This document shows, in pieces, positions 1 to 8,917 of a DNA stretch of 64,000 nt. Below the pieces are notes generated by a model. It was not told where the DNA came from. It was given only the letters and a program-made list of their open reading frames with translations, and made no database searches. The position numbers and the translations under genes are program-made. The stretch is from DASQFI01 sp963780895 (GTDB lineage Bacteria; Acidobacteriota; Vicinamibacteria; Vicinamibacterales; SCN-69-37): contig CAWAEG010000008.1 of assembly GCA_963780895.1 (NCBI GenBank), forward strand, positions 124,001 through 188,000. Direction: 5' to 3'. Every line of letters begins with the position of its first letter. Position 1 is the first letter of the stretch.

Positions 1-643
1 CGTGCTGGCGCCAATTCCGAGCACGACGATGTTCGTGTTCCCCGCCGCGATCTTCTCGACGATTCCCCACGCCTGGCGCAAGGGACCGTCGGCGGAAACC
101 GAAAAGCCGAAGAGCTTCGGAATCTGGCTCAGCAGCACCGTCAGCGCAATGCCGTTCATGTAGCCGTAGCGGATCGGCTTCGACAGCAACTCGGTAATGA
201 AGCCCAGACGCGCGAGGCCGGCCGCCACGCACACGATCCCGGAGACAATCGCCATCGCGGCACCGGGTGCCACCGCCCGTTGCGGGTCGCCCGCCGACAG
301 CGGCAGGACGACCGCAAGAATCACGGCCGCGAGCGCCGAGTCCGGACCCAGAACGAGAATGCGGCTCGGACCGAAGACCGCGTACGCGAGCAGCGGGATG
401 ATGGTCGCGTAGAGCCCGTTGATACCGGGCACGCCCGATGCCTCTGCGTACGCGATGCCGACCGGTACGAGCATCGTCGTCATGACGAGGCCGGCGACGA
501 GGTCGTGCCGCAGCCACGACGATTCGGTACTGACGAAGAGTCTGCAGCCCGGGAGCCCAGCGCCTCCAGCCGGTCGAGCGCGTCTTCAGTCCTTGACGGG
601 CGAGACGGGCAGGCTCCGGACTGGGGGAGGAGCGCCGGTCCAT
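1..643 (-). CDS. SulP-family anion transporter, N-terminal part, cut by window edge
   Basis: Membrane transporter of the SulP (sulfate permease) type, probably moving sulfate or another anion across the inner membrane. The readable protein has the family start (a GLQTL-x-QYR stretch, then WLRHDLVAGLV, then VPVGIAYAEASGVPGINGLYATIIP), followed by hydrophobic helices including GPDSALAAVILAVVLPLSAG and LSKPIRYGYMNGIALTVLLS. The C-terminal STAS domain would lie beyond position 1. The proposed ATG at 643 begins about 10 nt after the stop of the upstream beta-barrel gene, suggesting co-transcription. Three reading-frame changes near 524, 552 and 582 separate this ATG from the family start; the first two are repaired by removing one base each. 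The family call is firm; the exact start is not. Confidence 0.75.
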   Translation of the reverse strand, partial: MDRRSSPSPEPARLARQGLKTRSTGWRRWAPGLQTLRQYRIVVAAARPRRRPRHDDDARTGRHRVRRGIGRARYQRALRDHHPAARVRGLRSEPHSRSGSGLGARGRDSCGRPAAVGGRPATGGGTRCRDGDCLRDRVRGGRPRASGLHYRVAVEADPLRLHERHCADGAAEPDSEALRLFGFRRRSLAPGVGNRREDRGGEHEHRRARNWRQH

Positions 644-652
644 CTCTCGCCG

Positions 653-1294
653 TCAGCGAAAGACGACGCCCGCGCCGAGCGTCCAGAAGTTACCCATGAC
701 GTCGGAAACGGCGCCGGTAGCCGTCTGCAGGTCCCCGAGCGCACCGGCGTGCTGCATGCCGAAAACCTGCAGGCCGACGCGCGAGGTGGGGAGGAAGGTC
801 CAGCCGGCACCAATCACGACCGACAGAGCCTTGGAGTTGATCGCATCAGGGCCGGTCGCGTCCACCCAGTTACGGATGAATCCCATGCCGGCGCCCCCCT
901 TTACGAAGAATCCCTGCGACCTCCAGGGCCGGAACTGCGCGACCGCATCGAGGTGGATCGTGCGGATGCTGCCGTCCTCCGTCCCAGACCTCAGCCAGAG
1001 AACCTCGGCGCCGACGTCCATCCGTTCATGCACGCGGTACCCGATGTCGGCCAGCACGCTCCCCGCGTGGCGGTACGGAAAATCTTCCTCGCAGGTTTGA
1101 CAATCGCCCCGGAGGGTCGTGATCCCGCCCCCAGCCACCAGCCACAGTTTCGATAGGTTCGCTCCGGCAGTCGTGGGCGCGGAAGGGGCCTGTGGAGCGG
1201 ACTGGGCTCCGGCAGAAGCCGGGACGAGCCCGATGAAGCCGGCGGTGCAGACGCAGCGTGCCACGCGCAGCAGTCGTGTCACGACAGCCTCCAC
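653..1294 (-). CDS. Outer-membrane beta-barrel protein (OmpA/porin-like), 213 aa
   Basis: Predicted secreted protein with a signal peptide (hydrophobic stretch CTAGFIGLVPASAGA then AQS) and a body of alternating amphipathic strands ending in an aromatic residue pair (VVFR), as in outer-membrane beta-barrels of about 200 residues. Phrases such as ADIGYRVHERMDVGAEVLWL and VKGGAGMGFI are typical of opacity-type barrels. It starts with GTG and overlaps the 3' end of the DUF3943 gene by 16 nt, so translation is probably coupled; SulP follows directly. Both neighbours are membrane or envelope proteins. Ligand and role cannot be read from the sequence. Confidence 0.7.
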   Translation of the reverse strand: MEAVVTRLLRVARCVCTAGFIGLVPASAGAQSAPQAPSAPTTAGANLSKLWLVAGGGITTLRGDCQTCEEDFPYRHAGSVLADIGYRVHERMDVGAEVLWLRSGTEDGSIRTIHLDAVAQFRPWRSQGFFVKGGAGMGFIRNWVDATGPDAINSKALSVVIGAGWTFLPTSRVGLQVFGMQHAGALGDLQTATGAVSDVMGNFWTLGAGVVFR

Positions 1295-2823
1295 GTGAAG
1301 TACGCGCGAATCTGCGGATAGCTATATTTCTGCTTCGAAAGATTCTCGTCCTGGTAATAGGTGCGACGAAGGAGGTACTCGGCCGACGTGCCGAACCCGA
1401 ACCGCCCGCGCAACGGCAGCAGCAGGTCCAATCGCGTGCGGCTCAGGAAATGATTCGCGCGGACGCCATCGAGCGAGTACAGGTGGCGCCCTTCGTAGCT
1501 GAGCAGGGCAAACATGCGCCCGTCGTGGGAGAATTCCGCGGTGAACCCGAAGTTCCCGCCGGGCCCGTAGTCGTAGAACCGGGGACCTTCCGAGACACCC
1601 TGGTCCCCTGAATCCGGTCCAGGTTCCTCCTCCTCGGGACGTTCGGTGACGCCGAGTGGAAGAGAATCGACGGCGCCGAGCACGGTGGCGCCACCCCATC
1701 CCATCAGCCACATGCTCGTTCGCGTCGACAGCTTCTGCGTCAGCGCGACGGCCGCTTCGAACGACTGCGACCCCGTGCTATACGCGTCATTGGTCTGGAA
1801 GTCATAGCTCTGGAGCACGCCGAATTGAAAGTTGCTGTTTTTGATCGGCATGCCAGCCAGGCGCCCTCTCACCTTGGCCTCGCTGAACCCCGCGCCCCCT
1901 CCGAAGCGCAGGCGGAGGGCGAAGGCCTCGTACGGTGTAAAGCTGCGCCCGGTTTTCGGGTCTCCGTAGAGCAGGTCCATCTCGAGAAATGGCTGGCCTC
2001 TCGCATCGATCGCGCGGGTCTCTGAACCTCGCCAGAGCACGCCGGCCGCCATGATGCCGCCGAGGCTCGACGGCACGAGTGACGCGGGCTTCTCCGTCAC
2101 ACGGGAGGCGTCACCCGTGATGAACCGATTGGCGCCGGTCACCGGGTCCAGAGCCATCGCCCCAATCTCGCTCCACAGGCGGCCGCGTCCCGTGGCGCGC
2201 GTGTTGCGCACCAGCCAGCCGGCGCGATGGAACATCTCTCCGAGCGCGATCCCGCCGAGTGTGGTGTTGATGAAGTCGTTCAGCGAGGGCAGGTTCGTTT
2301 CGCCGAAGTACTCCCAGGTGCCGCTACCGAACGCGGCCACGGCCGCCGACTCGTAGAAGCTCAGGCCATTGGCGCGACCGGCCGTGTAGTAGTTGTTGCC
2401 TTGGTAGGGGTGGCCAATCTGGTTGACCTTGAAGTCGTCCAGGTCCCAGACCCAACCGTGCTCCATGTTGTCCCACCACGTCTTGGGCGTGATTCTCGCG
2501 GTGACCTGGCCGCGTATCAGGTTCGCCGCCCCGTAGGCGACGTTGATGATCGTGACCTGGAAGAGCGACTTGCCGACGCTCCGCTTCGGACAGCCCTCGC
2601 ACTCCCGCCCCTCGAGGCCGGAGGGCGGCTTCTGACCCAGGGTATCGGTCGCGTCCCGCGCGGCGGGTGACGTGATCGAAGCGGCCAGCAGGCCGGGTGG
2701 AAGGGTGAGGTCGAACGGCGGCGCGACCTGCGCCGGCATTGGCGGCGTCGTGGGCTGCGCGCCAGTCACGGCAGCATGGCCGAGAACGGCGAGACACGCG
2801 ATGCAAACAATCGGAATCTTCAT
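1279..2823 (-). CDS. DUF3943 domain-containing envelope protein, 514 aa
   Basis: Secreted protein of unknown function. An N-terminal signal peptide (VCIACLAVLGHAAVTGAQ) is followed by a Pro-rich linker, then a region typical of DUF3943: WWDNMEHGWVWDLDDFKVNQ, the GNNYYTAGRANGLSFYESA block and the LGGIALGEMFHRAG block, about residues 90-220. The C-terminal half (about 270-514) reads as a beta-barrel and ends YFTWRLS. First gene of a three-gene minus-strand set with the barrel protein and SulP. About 180 bases without a gene separate it from the divergent SGNH hydrolase, so its promoter should lie in 2824-3005. An outer-membrane location is my inference. Confidence 0.75.
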   Translation of the reverse strand: MKIPIVCIACLAVLGHAAVTGAQPTTPPMPAQVAPPFDLTLPPGLLAASITSPAARDATDTLGQKPPSGLEGRECEGCPKRSVGKSLFQVTIINVAYGAANLIRGQVTARITPKTWWDNMEHGWVWDLDDFKVNQIGHPYQGNNYYTAGRANGLSFYESAAVAAFGSGTWEYFGETNLPSLNDFINTTLGGIALGEMFHRAGWLVRNTRATGRGRLWSEIGAMALDPVTGANRFITGDASRVTEKPASLVPSSLGGIMAAGVLWRGSETRAIDARGQPFLEMDLLYGDPKTGRSFTPYEAFALRLRFGGGAGFSEAKVRGRLAGMPIKNSNFQFGVLQSYDFQTNDAYSTGSQSFEAAVALTQKLSTRTSMWLMGWGGATVLGAVDSLPLGVTERPEEEEPGPDSGDQGVSEGPRFYDYGPGGNFGFTAEFSHDGRMFALLSYEGRHLYSLDGVRANHFLSRTRLDLLLPLRGRFGFGTSAEYLLRRTYYQDENLSKQKYSYPQIRAYFTWRLS

Positions 2824-3005
2824 GGGTTGAGTACCGTGTTCGCCACCGGCTTTTCCACGACATGTCGCGGCCCGTCAGCGACAGCCTGCTCGAATACCAC
2901 GGAAATAGTGAACGCCGTGCGACTGTCACCGCAACGAGGCAGAGGTCGTGCCACTTCGGTAATCGGCCGGTTTAGTCCGACTGCCGGGAGGGGTAGACTG
3001 AGGCG

Positions 3006-4547
3006 TTGTCCACTCCGGCTGATCTGAGGGCTTCCGCCCTTGTCGTTCTCGTCTTCACCTTGATCTGCGGGGGCGAGGCAGGTCTACGCAAGGCGGCCTT
3101 GGCGGCCGCGCAAGCTGGCCCGCAGGTCTATCTGAAGCTCGACTTCGACGCCGGCAAGAATCCCTTCGCGCCAACCGACTCCGCGCAGGGCAGGCTCGTC
3201 GCGGATTCGTCGACTCAGGCACTGAGTGGGCAAAGTCTTCACGTCGCAAGGGTCAAGGAAGGGAAGTACATCGGCGCCAGCGTACCGCTGCCCATCAAGG
3301 GGTCATCGGGCCTGAGAATTGCGTTCGTGGTCAGGGCAAGGTCCATGCGTACGGTGGCGGTGAACGTGTTCGACCAGCGTCGACAGGACAACACCACGCC
3401 GGCATCTCCGTCGCGCGTCTTCGACGACGAATGGCACCCGGTGGTTTTTGCGGTAGAAGACTTTCACTACAACTCAGACCCACTTGACCGAAAGATTGAA
3501 TCGGAGACCGATTTCGCAAGCCTGCTCTTCCACGGCCGCGAAGTTGGGCCCGCCGCCGAGTTCTGGATTGACAAGCTCGTCGTCTATCGGGGCCCGGACA
3601 CACAACCGCCTGGTGCGCCAACCGGCGTGCGTGCCAACCCTGAAGTGGACGGCTCTGTCGCCCTGACCTGGCAAGAACCGGCCGACGACACGTTCGCGGT
3701 GGTGTACAGCGTCCACCGGAAGACCGGCACCGGTACGTGGGAGAAGATCGGCGAGTCCGTTCGGCCTTCGTATCGGGATCGGCCCACATCCCTGGAAACC
3801 TATTCGTACCGAATAACCGCGGCCGACTACGAGAACAACCTCTCGACTCCCTCGTCCGACGTGGCAGTCACTCCCACGGTGGCTGCCGCGACGAAACCAG
3901 CCTCGGGAAGCGCGCCGCCTTGGGTTGTCGATAGAGCCACCTATGCCGAGCATGTCCGGCAGGTGCATGCGCGCGGGGCTGGCAAGGTACGGCCCGACGT
4001 GTTTCTCTTTGCCGGGGATAGTCTCACTGCGGCTGCGGTCTACACGCACACCCTGGGATCGTGGCTTGCCCGTGGTCTCACGGTGCGGCAGGGTGTCGGC
4101 ACGGTCACAACCGAATACGGGGCAGCGAACATCAAGGCGTACCTGGCTGGCGCGCGGCCCGAGTTCGCCATCGTGATGTACGGCACCAACGACGTGGACC
4201 GTCGCGTGTCAATCTCGGACGCGATGCGCAACCTCGGCGTGGTGCTTGACGCCTGCATCGAGTTTGGCACTGTCCCCGTGCTGGCCACGATTCCGCCCCG
4301 GGGATACGACAAACGCGACCAACGGGGTCAGGAACAATTCAACCGCGCGGTCGCCGAGCTCGGGCGAAAGAAGCACGTCCCGGTGAGCTATGTCTTCGAG
4401 GAGATGATGCGGCACGACCTCAAGGAGATGCTCTACGACGGCATCCACCTGCAGCCCGAGAGTGGAAACGACGCGGCGGGCCGCGCACTTCGACAGACGA
4501 TGGACCAGGTGTACTACGCGCTGCGCGACGCGAGCGGGCGGTGGTGA
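3006..4547 (+). CDS. Secreted SGNH/GDSL hydrolase with FN3 domain, 513 aa
   Basis: Probable exported carbohydrate esterase or lipase-like enzyme. After a signal peptide (ALVVLVFTLICGGEAG) comes a beta-sandwich region (about 35-195), a fibronectin type III domain (about 200-290, starting PPGAPTGV) and a C-terminal SGNH hydrolase domain (about 315-505). Catalytic blocks are visible: FAGDSLT (nucleophile Ser), MYGTNDV (Asn block) and YDGIHLQPE (Asp and His). The start is taken as TTG at 3006; a Leu or Met a few codons downstream could also serve. The binding modules suggest action on a polysaccharide or glycoprotein outside the cell. Substrate unknown. The gene converges with the next one, leaving 13 bases between them. 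Confidence 0.8.
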   Translation: MSTPADLRASALVVLVFTLICGGEAGLRKAALAAAQAGPQVYLKLDFDAGKNPFAPTDSAQGRLVADSSTQALSGQSLHVARVKEGKYIGASVPLPIKGSSGLRIAFVVRARSMRTVAVNVFDQRRQDNTTPASPSRVFDDEWHPVVFAVEDFHYNSDPLDRKIESETDFASLLFHGREVGPAAEFWIDKLVVYRGPDTQPPGAPTGVRANPEVDGSVALTWQEPADDTFAVVYSVHRKTGTGTWEKIGESVRPSYRDRPTSLETYSYRITAADYENNLSTPSSDVAVTPTVAAATKPASGSAPPWVVDRATYAEHVRQVHARGAGKVRPDVFLFAGDSLTAAAVYTHTLGSWLARGLTVRQGVGTVTTEYGAANIKAYLAGARPEFAIVMYGTNDVDRRVSISDAMRNLGVVLDACIEFGTVPVLATIPPRGYDKRDQRGQEQFNRAVAELGRKKHVPVSYVFEEMMRHDLKEMLYDGIHLQPESGNDAAGRALRQTMDQVYYALRDASGRW

Positions 4548-4560
4548 GGCGGCTGGCCTG

Positions 4561-5598
4561 CTAGGGCAGATAGATCGACAGCACGCCACGCACAACCGCA
4601 TCTGGATCGACGTCGTCCAGGTTCATCAGGACGATGACCGTCACGTTGTCGTCGACGAACCGCGCGATCTGGGCGCGAAACCCCGGCACCGCGCCGCTCT
4701 GATACACGAGCCGGTGACCCCTGAACGAGCTGAGCTCCCAACCGAAGCCGTACGGATGCGACGTGCCGTTGTTCAGCTTCGCCGGCGTCCACATCTGGCG
4801 TCGGCTGGCGTCGGTGAGAATCTTGTCGGTATAAAGCGCGGCGTCCCATTTGGCCAGATCCGCGACCGTGGAAAGAAACGCGCCGCTCGGCCGAAGGGCG
4901 CGCCAATCAGCGGCGATCAGCAACTTGTGGCTGTCGGAATAGCCGAGTGCCCGGTTCGGCAGACTCATGCCCGTGTTCGTCGGGTACGTCGCCGTCATGC
5001 CGGACGGCTTGAAGACCTTCTCGGTGAGGTACTCAACCCAGTGCTGATTGGACACCCTGCGGATGACCTCGGCCAGGATGAAGTAGCCGAGATTGGAGTA
5101 TTCCCACTTGTCTCCCGGATCGAAACGCAGCGGGAGAGAGTAGGCGCTCTTGATCACCTCTCCATCGAGCTGAACTTTGGTCGAATCGAAGCCAGGCGCG
5201 TCGCGCATGAGGCCTGACGTGTGGGTCAGAAGATGGCGAATGGTGATGGGCTTCCAGGCATCTGGTGAGCGCTGGAGGTACTTGCGGACCGGGTCATTCA
5301 GTCCAACCTTGCCCTCCTGGACGAGCAGCATGATTCCAGTGGCAATGAACTGCTTGCTGACCGACGCAATCTTGTAGATGGTTTCAGGCGTGGCAGGCAT
5401 CTTGAGGTTGATGTTCGCGACGCCATAGCCCGCGCTCTTGACAATCTGACCGTCCTTGAGCACCACGAGCGAGAGGCCTGGGATGTTCTGCCTCTGCATT
5501 TCGTCCTTGATGAAGATGTCTGCCCTGTCCGCCTGCGCAAGAAGGGCAGGGGCAAGGAACACGACAAGACCGAACAGCATGAGATGTCTGTTTCGCAC
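4561..5598 (-). CDS. Serine hydrolase, beta-lactamase/class C PBP family, 345 aa
   Basis: Exported serine hydrolase of the Pfam Beta-lactamase family, which includes class C beta-lactamases, esterases and D-amino-peptide hydrolases. Catalytic motifs: S-V-S-K (SxxK) in IASVSKQFIATG, and Y-S-N (YxN) in YSNLGYF. The third motif region reads YQSGAVPG instead of the usual HxG. A signal peptide (LMLFGLVVFLAPALLAQ) fixes the start near 5598 (GTG) or 5580 (ATG); the open frame runs further upstream, but that stretch looks non-coding. True beta-lactamase activity is not implied; most relatives in this phylum are uncharacterised peptidases or esterases. Confidence 0.8.
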   Translation of the reverse strand: MRNRHLMLFGLVVFLAPALLAQADRADIFIKDEMQRQNIPGLSLVVLKDGQIVKSAGYGVANINLKMPATPETIYKIASVSKQFIATGIMLLVQEGKVGLNDPVRKYLQRSPDAWKPITIRHLLTHTSGLMRDAPGFDSTKVQLDGEVIKSAYSLPLRFDPGDKWEYSNLGYFILAEVIRRVSNQHWVEYLTEKVFKPSGMTATYPTNTGMSLPNRALGYSDSHKLLIAADWRALRPSGAFLSTVADLAKWDAALYTDKILTDASRRQMWTPAKLNNGTSHPYGFGWELSSFRGHRLVYQSGAVPGFRAQIARFVDDNVTVIVLMNLDDVDPDAVVRGVLSIYLP

Positions 5599-6283
5599 GA
5601 CAGCCTCGCTTGTCCTGGTCAGCGTATGGGAGCTTGACGTCGCGCCTCGATCAGCGCCGTCTACACGACCCTGATGCCTCTGTCGGCGGGCAGGTTGATC
5701 ACCTTTAGCCGTTTGGCATTTCAAGACACGACGGTCACCGCCAAAACTGTCAGGCGAGAGCCGTGCGAGCTGAAAAAACGCTGTAGAGCAGGCCGCTGAA
5801 ATACGGGCATCCCCCTCGGCACGTAACAAAAGCCAAAAGTTGTGTCATCCCTTGTTATGTCGAGCAGATGGGATCCGATGAGGCGCCTGCCAGAACGGGG
5901 TAAATCATGGGCGAACAACACAAATTGCGCGTGGCTCGCCTGCATGGTGAAACGCTGGAGCCGGGATTCCAGCGGACGATCGCAGAAATGCTCGCTATCT
6001 TCAGAATCGGTGGTCCGCTTTGTGAGGTGTCCTTCCGGCGGTTGGAAATCGGGTACGTGATCAGAGTGTGCACATCCAACGGATGTGTTTGCTATCAGAA
6101 TCCACCCGGAATCTGTTATCCGTCCTCGCAGTCGTTGGAATAATGGACGTTTTCGAGAAGCATGTAGCACGCTGCTGGCCTCAGCCGCACGCTCGCGCAC
6201 CTTCCGCTGAGCAGACCGTCAGGCGCGCTGCGGCAAATTCGGCCTGCAGCCTGCTACACGCTTCTCGAAAACGCTTTAAGACC
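5599..6283. other. Gene-poor stretch of about 690 bases
   Basis: I see no convincing gene. Short open frames exist on both strands but lack family resemblance and a good ribosome site. The only structured part is the imperfect palindrome at 6148-6273, listed separately. The right-hand part of 5599-5800 should carry the promoter of the serine hydrolase. Confidence 0.5.
6148..6273. repeat. 126-bp imperfect palindrome with 22-bp terminal inverted repeats
   Basis: The ends (6148-6169 and 6252-6273) are inverted copies matching at 21 of 22 positions, beginning CGTTTTCGAGAAGC. The interior continues as a looser hairpin (GCTGCTGGCC near 6171 pairs with GGCCTGCAGC near 6241). It ends 10 bases past the stop of the minus-strand Asn-rich gene. 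The same CGTTTTCGAGAA core recurs at 23035-23078, also just past a minus-strand stop. It could be a MITE-like element, a REP-type repeat or a terminator without a T run. Confidence 0.7.
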
Positions 6284-7150
6284 TCAGAACACGACGACCT
6301 GGTAGCCTGTGCTCACACGCTGGTAGTAGGTGGTGCCGCACTGCTGCACCGAGACACCGCCCATCACTGTGGTCGTGCATCCGCCGGGCAGGGTGGTGAT
6401 GATCGCGCCGGCGGGGGCAGTGACGACGCGATAGGACACCTCACCGCCGTAGTACACCTGTTCGAAATACGAGCCGTCGGAGTACATGTAGTTGGTGCCA
6501 CCGGTGACGACCGTCACGTGTGTCGTCGGCGGCTTGGCGAACATCGTTCCGATCGCGATGCCGGCGGCCACACCCGCCACGCCCGCGCCCACCCGCCAGC
6601 CTTCGTACGAATCATCGTACTCGCCGCCGACCACGGCGCCATATCGCCCGACACCAGCAAACCCTTCGTCACCCGCGACGACGGCCCCACCCCGGCCGAC
6701 GGCGGCGGCGCCATCTTCGCCCACGGCCACCGCACCGTGCCGTCCGACGGCCACGGCGCCTTCGTCACCGACCGCCACGCCGCCCGGCCTGTTGTATCCG
6801 GCGCCGGTGTTGACGTTCACATTCCGGTTGACGTTCACGTTGTTGTTCACGTTCGTGTTGCGATTCACGTTGGTGTTTCTGTTTGCGTTGGTGTTCGTGT
6901 TTCTGTTGGCGGTCGTGTTTCTGTTGGCGCTGGTGTCGCGGTTGGTATCCCGGTTGTAGTTGTTCGACTTGCTTGCCCCGCCTCTGTCACTCGTCGAGCG
7001 GGATTGCTTCGCCGAACCGCCAGAGGCTTTTCGCTGGGCCGAGATCTCCACGGTCGACAGCACGAAGAGCGCGCCCGATGCAACGACAGCGAGACGGAAG
7101 GCGCGCGTCCGGCGAAGCGGGAGACCCTGATACGTCATGTGATTGAACAT
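6284..7150 (-). CDS. Secreted low-complexity protein with Asn-rich and AVG repeats, 288 aa
   Basis: Exported protein of unknown function. After a signal peptide (LAVVASGALFVLSTVEISAQ) come a Ser/Lys/Arg-rich stretch, about 60 residues of NRNTN/NVNVN repeats, then glycine/valine repeats (GVAVGDEGAVAVGRHGAVAV and variants, about 130-190). A short hydrophobic segment (VAGVAAGIAIGTMF) precedes a C-terminal YxYxxG-rich domain with two cysteines (GGCTTTV and VQQCGTTYYQ), like DUF6515-type proteins. ATG 7150 is chosen because GAGGAGA lies 6-12 nt upstream. The repeats resemble surface or matrix proteins; that role is inference. Confidence 0.75.
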   Translation of the reverse strand: MFNHMTYQGLPLRRTRAFRLAVVASGALFVLSTVEISAQRKASGGSAKQSRSTSDRGGASKSNNYNRDTNRDTSANRNTTANRNTNTNANRNTNVNRNTNVNNNVNVNRNVNVNTGAGYNRPGGVAVGDEGAVAVGRHGAVAVGEDGAAAVGRGGAVVAGDEGFAGVGRYGAVVGGEYDDSYEGWRVGAGVAGVAAGIAIGTMFAKPPTTHVTVVTGGTNYMYSDGSYFEQVYYGGEVSYRVVTAPAGAIITTLPGGCTTTVMGGVSVQQCGTTYYQRVSTGYQVVVF

Positions 7151-7195
7151 TCTCTTCTCCTCAATCCTCAACGGGGCCGAACGGGGTCACCGGAA

Positions 7196-7991
7196 CTACT
7201 TTTTCTTGCCCGGCTCGGCCGCGGCTTCAACCTTGGGATCGTTCACGGTGGCGTGACGCATGATCTTGATGCGCTGGTATCCGTCCGGGATCTTTGCCGT
7301 GAACGTGTCGTCAGAGATCTTTGGTGACGCATCGAAGTCGCTGTAGGTAACCGTCGTCGACGGCTGACCGGGATCGGACTTGTAGATGATCTTGAACTGG
7401 CACGGCAACTGACGTTTCGGGCCGAGCCAGACCTCCCAGTCGACGACGTCCTGCTTGTAGGCCAGGTGATCGCACGTCAGATCGCCGATTCTCTGCTGGT
7501 CCACCCAGCCGCCCTTCGTGTCCTTGGTCATGAGCGCATCGTACGGGAGAGGTGTACAGCAGGTCCGCCGACGGCATGGGGATCGCGTATTCGGCGAGCA
7601 GAAAGTCCAGGGCTTCATCGAGGGTGGGCGGCATCGGCCCGCGAGCCCACACCTTGGCGCGGTTCGAGACCAGCGTCAGGTGTTGGCCGTCGTACCAGCC
7701 TGTCCCGTCACTGTTCTCGCCGGTCGTCGTGAAGGCAATCCCATTGGGCCGCCGCACGGTGACGCGTCGCGAAGCGCGCCGTTCCGTCTTGGCGCCACCT
7801 TTGATCACTTCGCGCCGCTCGTCGGCGGTGTACGCGAACGTCTGAAGGGCTGACAGGTTCTTGCTCAGTTCCTTGAGCAGCGCGTCACCCTTGGCGCTGG
7901 CCTCTTCAGGCGTGAGGGCGCGGTTGCAGCCCACGCCAGCGACGACCGCGATGGTTGCAAAGACCGCGAGTGTCTGTCGCGGGATGGACAT
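7196..7991 (-). CDS. DUF2092-like periplasmic protein, frame broken once
   Basis: Predicted exported protein of the DUF2092 type (LolA-like fold by family knowledge, function unknown). It has a lipoprotein-like N-terminus (VFATIIAVVAGVGC region), then the family pattern SALQTFAYTADERREVIKGG, TERRASRRVTVRRPN, FLLAEYAIPMPSADLLYTSP, and after the break WVDQQRIGDLTCDHLAY and VVDWEVWLGPKRQLPCQFKI. The halves lie in adjacent frames; dropping one G near 7540 (CCCGTACGAT) restores SPYDALMTKD. A good AAGGAG lies before ATG 7991. It sits 45 bp upstream of the Asn-rich gene in the same orientation; this pair commonly travels together in related genomes as far as I recall. Confidence 0.75.
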
Positions 7992-8204
7992 GGGGATCTC
8001 CTTTCAACCAATGCCGGCCCTGGTCGAGCGTCAGGCACGACATGCCGTGGGATCCCGCGGCCGCCGTCGGCGACTCGCGGCCCGCTACGTCGGGTTCTCA
8101 CGACGAAATGGGCTTTGACCGATCGTAGAGATAGGTTGGTGCAAACGGCGTTCCGGCAGTCGGCGACTGTTAGGGCTCAGCGCGCTCACAAGGGTCACGG
8201 CAGC

Positions 8205-8227
8205 CGGCCTGTCCGCCGGACAGGCCG
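8205..8227. terminator. Perfect 10-bp stem hairpin
   Basis: CGGCCTGTCC, loop GCC, then its exact complement. It lies in the 390-base space between the DUF2092-like gene (leftward) and the small membrane protein (rightward). There is no T run. A TATACT sequence at 8237-8242 could be a -10 box for the rightward gene, so the hairpin may sit in a promoter instead of ending a transcript. The rest of 7992-8382 shows nothing I can name. Confidence 0.35.
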
Positions 8228-8382
8228 AAAGTCGCGTATACTGAGAGGGTCAGCTTGATCTGACGCCCGCCAGCGTTCCGAGTCGCATTCCAATTGAGTG
8301 CACGCCGACCGGCATCATCGTTCGCCGGACTGCCTGCGCTCCACAATCCCGATGGCGCGTGACATCCGGCTTCGGAGGTTAC

Positions 8383-8625
8383 GTGTCTCTCAAGCGTTTC
8401 ACCGCTTCGGCTCCTCTTGGTTGGTTGTCCGTCATTCTCCTGACGCTGGCTTGTCGGGTGTCGTTCTTGAGCCCCGGCATCTCGCCGGCCGAATACCTGG
8501 GATGGATATTCCTGATCTGCGTCCCACCTGGCATTGCGCTGATGATCGGCCGCAGCCGTTCTTCCGGATCCATCGCTCAGGTACTCTACGACGCCGAGCA
8601 GACCGGCGATCGCGAGCGCCGATGA
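8383..8625 (+). CDS. Small two-helix membrane protein, 80 aa
   Basis: Unknown small inner-membrane protein. Two hydrophobic segments are visible (LGWLSVILLTLACRV and YLGWIFLICVPPGIALMIG), followed by a polar C-terminus ending ERR. GTG at 8383 is preferred over the upstream in-frame GTG because GGAGG lies 4 nt before it. I recognise no family. It precedes the omega-like gene by about 60 bases in the same orientation and may share its transcript. Confidence 0.55.
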   Translation: MSLKRFTASAPLGWLSVILLTLACRVSFLSPGISPAEYLGWIFLICVPPGIALMIGRSRSSGSIAQVLYDAEQTGDRERR

Positions 8626-8685
8626 CGCGCGAATCGCACTCAATCGAGGCCCATGGCAGGTGTCCTGCCCCGAAGGAGTCAGATC

Positions 8686-8889
8686 ATGCTGTTTCGGTCG
8701 GTTGAAATCGGCGCATTCGAGTTCTCCAAACTTTCGGCGCTCCGCACCGCGCAGTTGATGCGCGGGTGCAGTCCGCGAGTGCCGGCAGGCCACAAGATGA
8801 CGAGCACGGCGCAACGCGAGGTCGCCGCCGGCAAGGTGTGCGGGTTGCCGCGCGTGGCCGGCCCCGGTCCGATCGTGATCGCTGACTGA
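8686..8889 (+). CDS. RNA polymerase omega subunit-like protein, 67 aa
   Basis: Resembles the omega subunit (RpoZ), which helps assemble RNA polymerase around beta-prime. The match is the core FEFSKLSALRTAQLMRGCSP followed by HKMTSTAQREVAAGKV, equivalent to the family's conserved SALRAAQLxRGCxP and TAxxEVxxGxV blocks. The length suits a short omega. ATG 8686 has AAGGAG seven bases upstream. Usual companions (gmk, coaBC, spoT) are absent here, so it may be a second or displaced copy. A short divergent family member without polymerase function cannot be ruled out. Confidence 0.6.
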   Translation: MLFRSVEIGAFEFSKLSALRTAQLMRGCSPRVPAGHKMTSTAQREVAAGKVCGLPRVAGPGPIVIAD

Positions 8890-8917
8890 GGCAGGACGCG
8901 CCGGGGCGCCCCGAGCA

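Noticed and set aside
5721..6200. 159-residue minus-strand frame in the gap at 5.6-6.3 kb
   Set aside because: No start signal or domain, and it enters the palindromic element.
6148..6273. Integron attC site
   Set aside because: No GTTRRRY-type core sites at the expected positions and no integrase or cassette array nearby.
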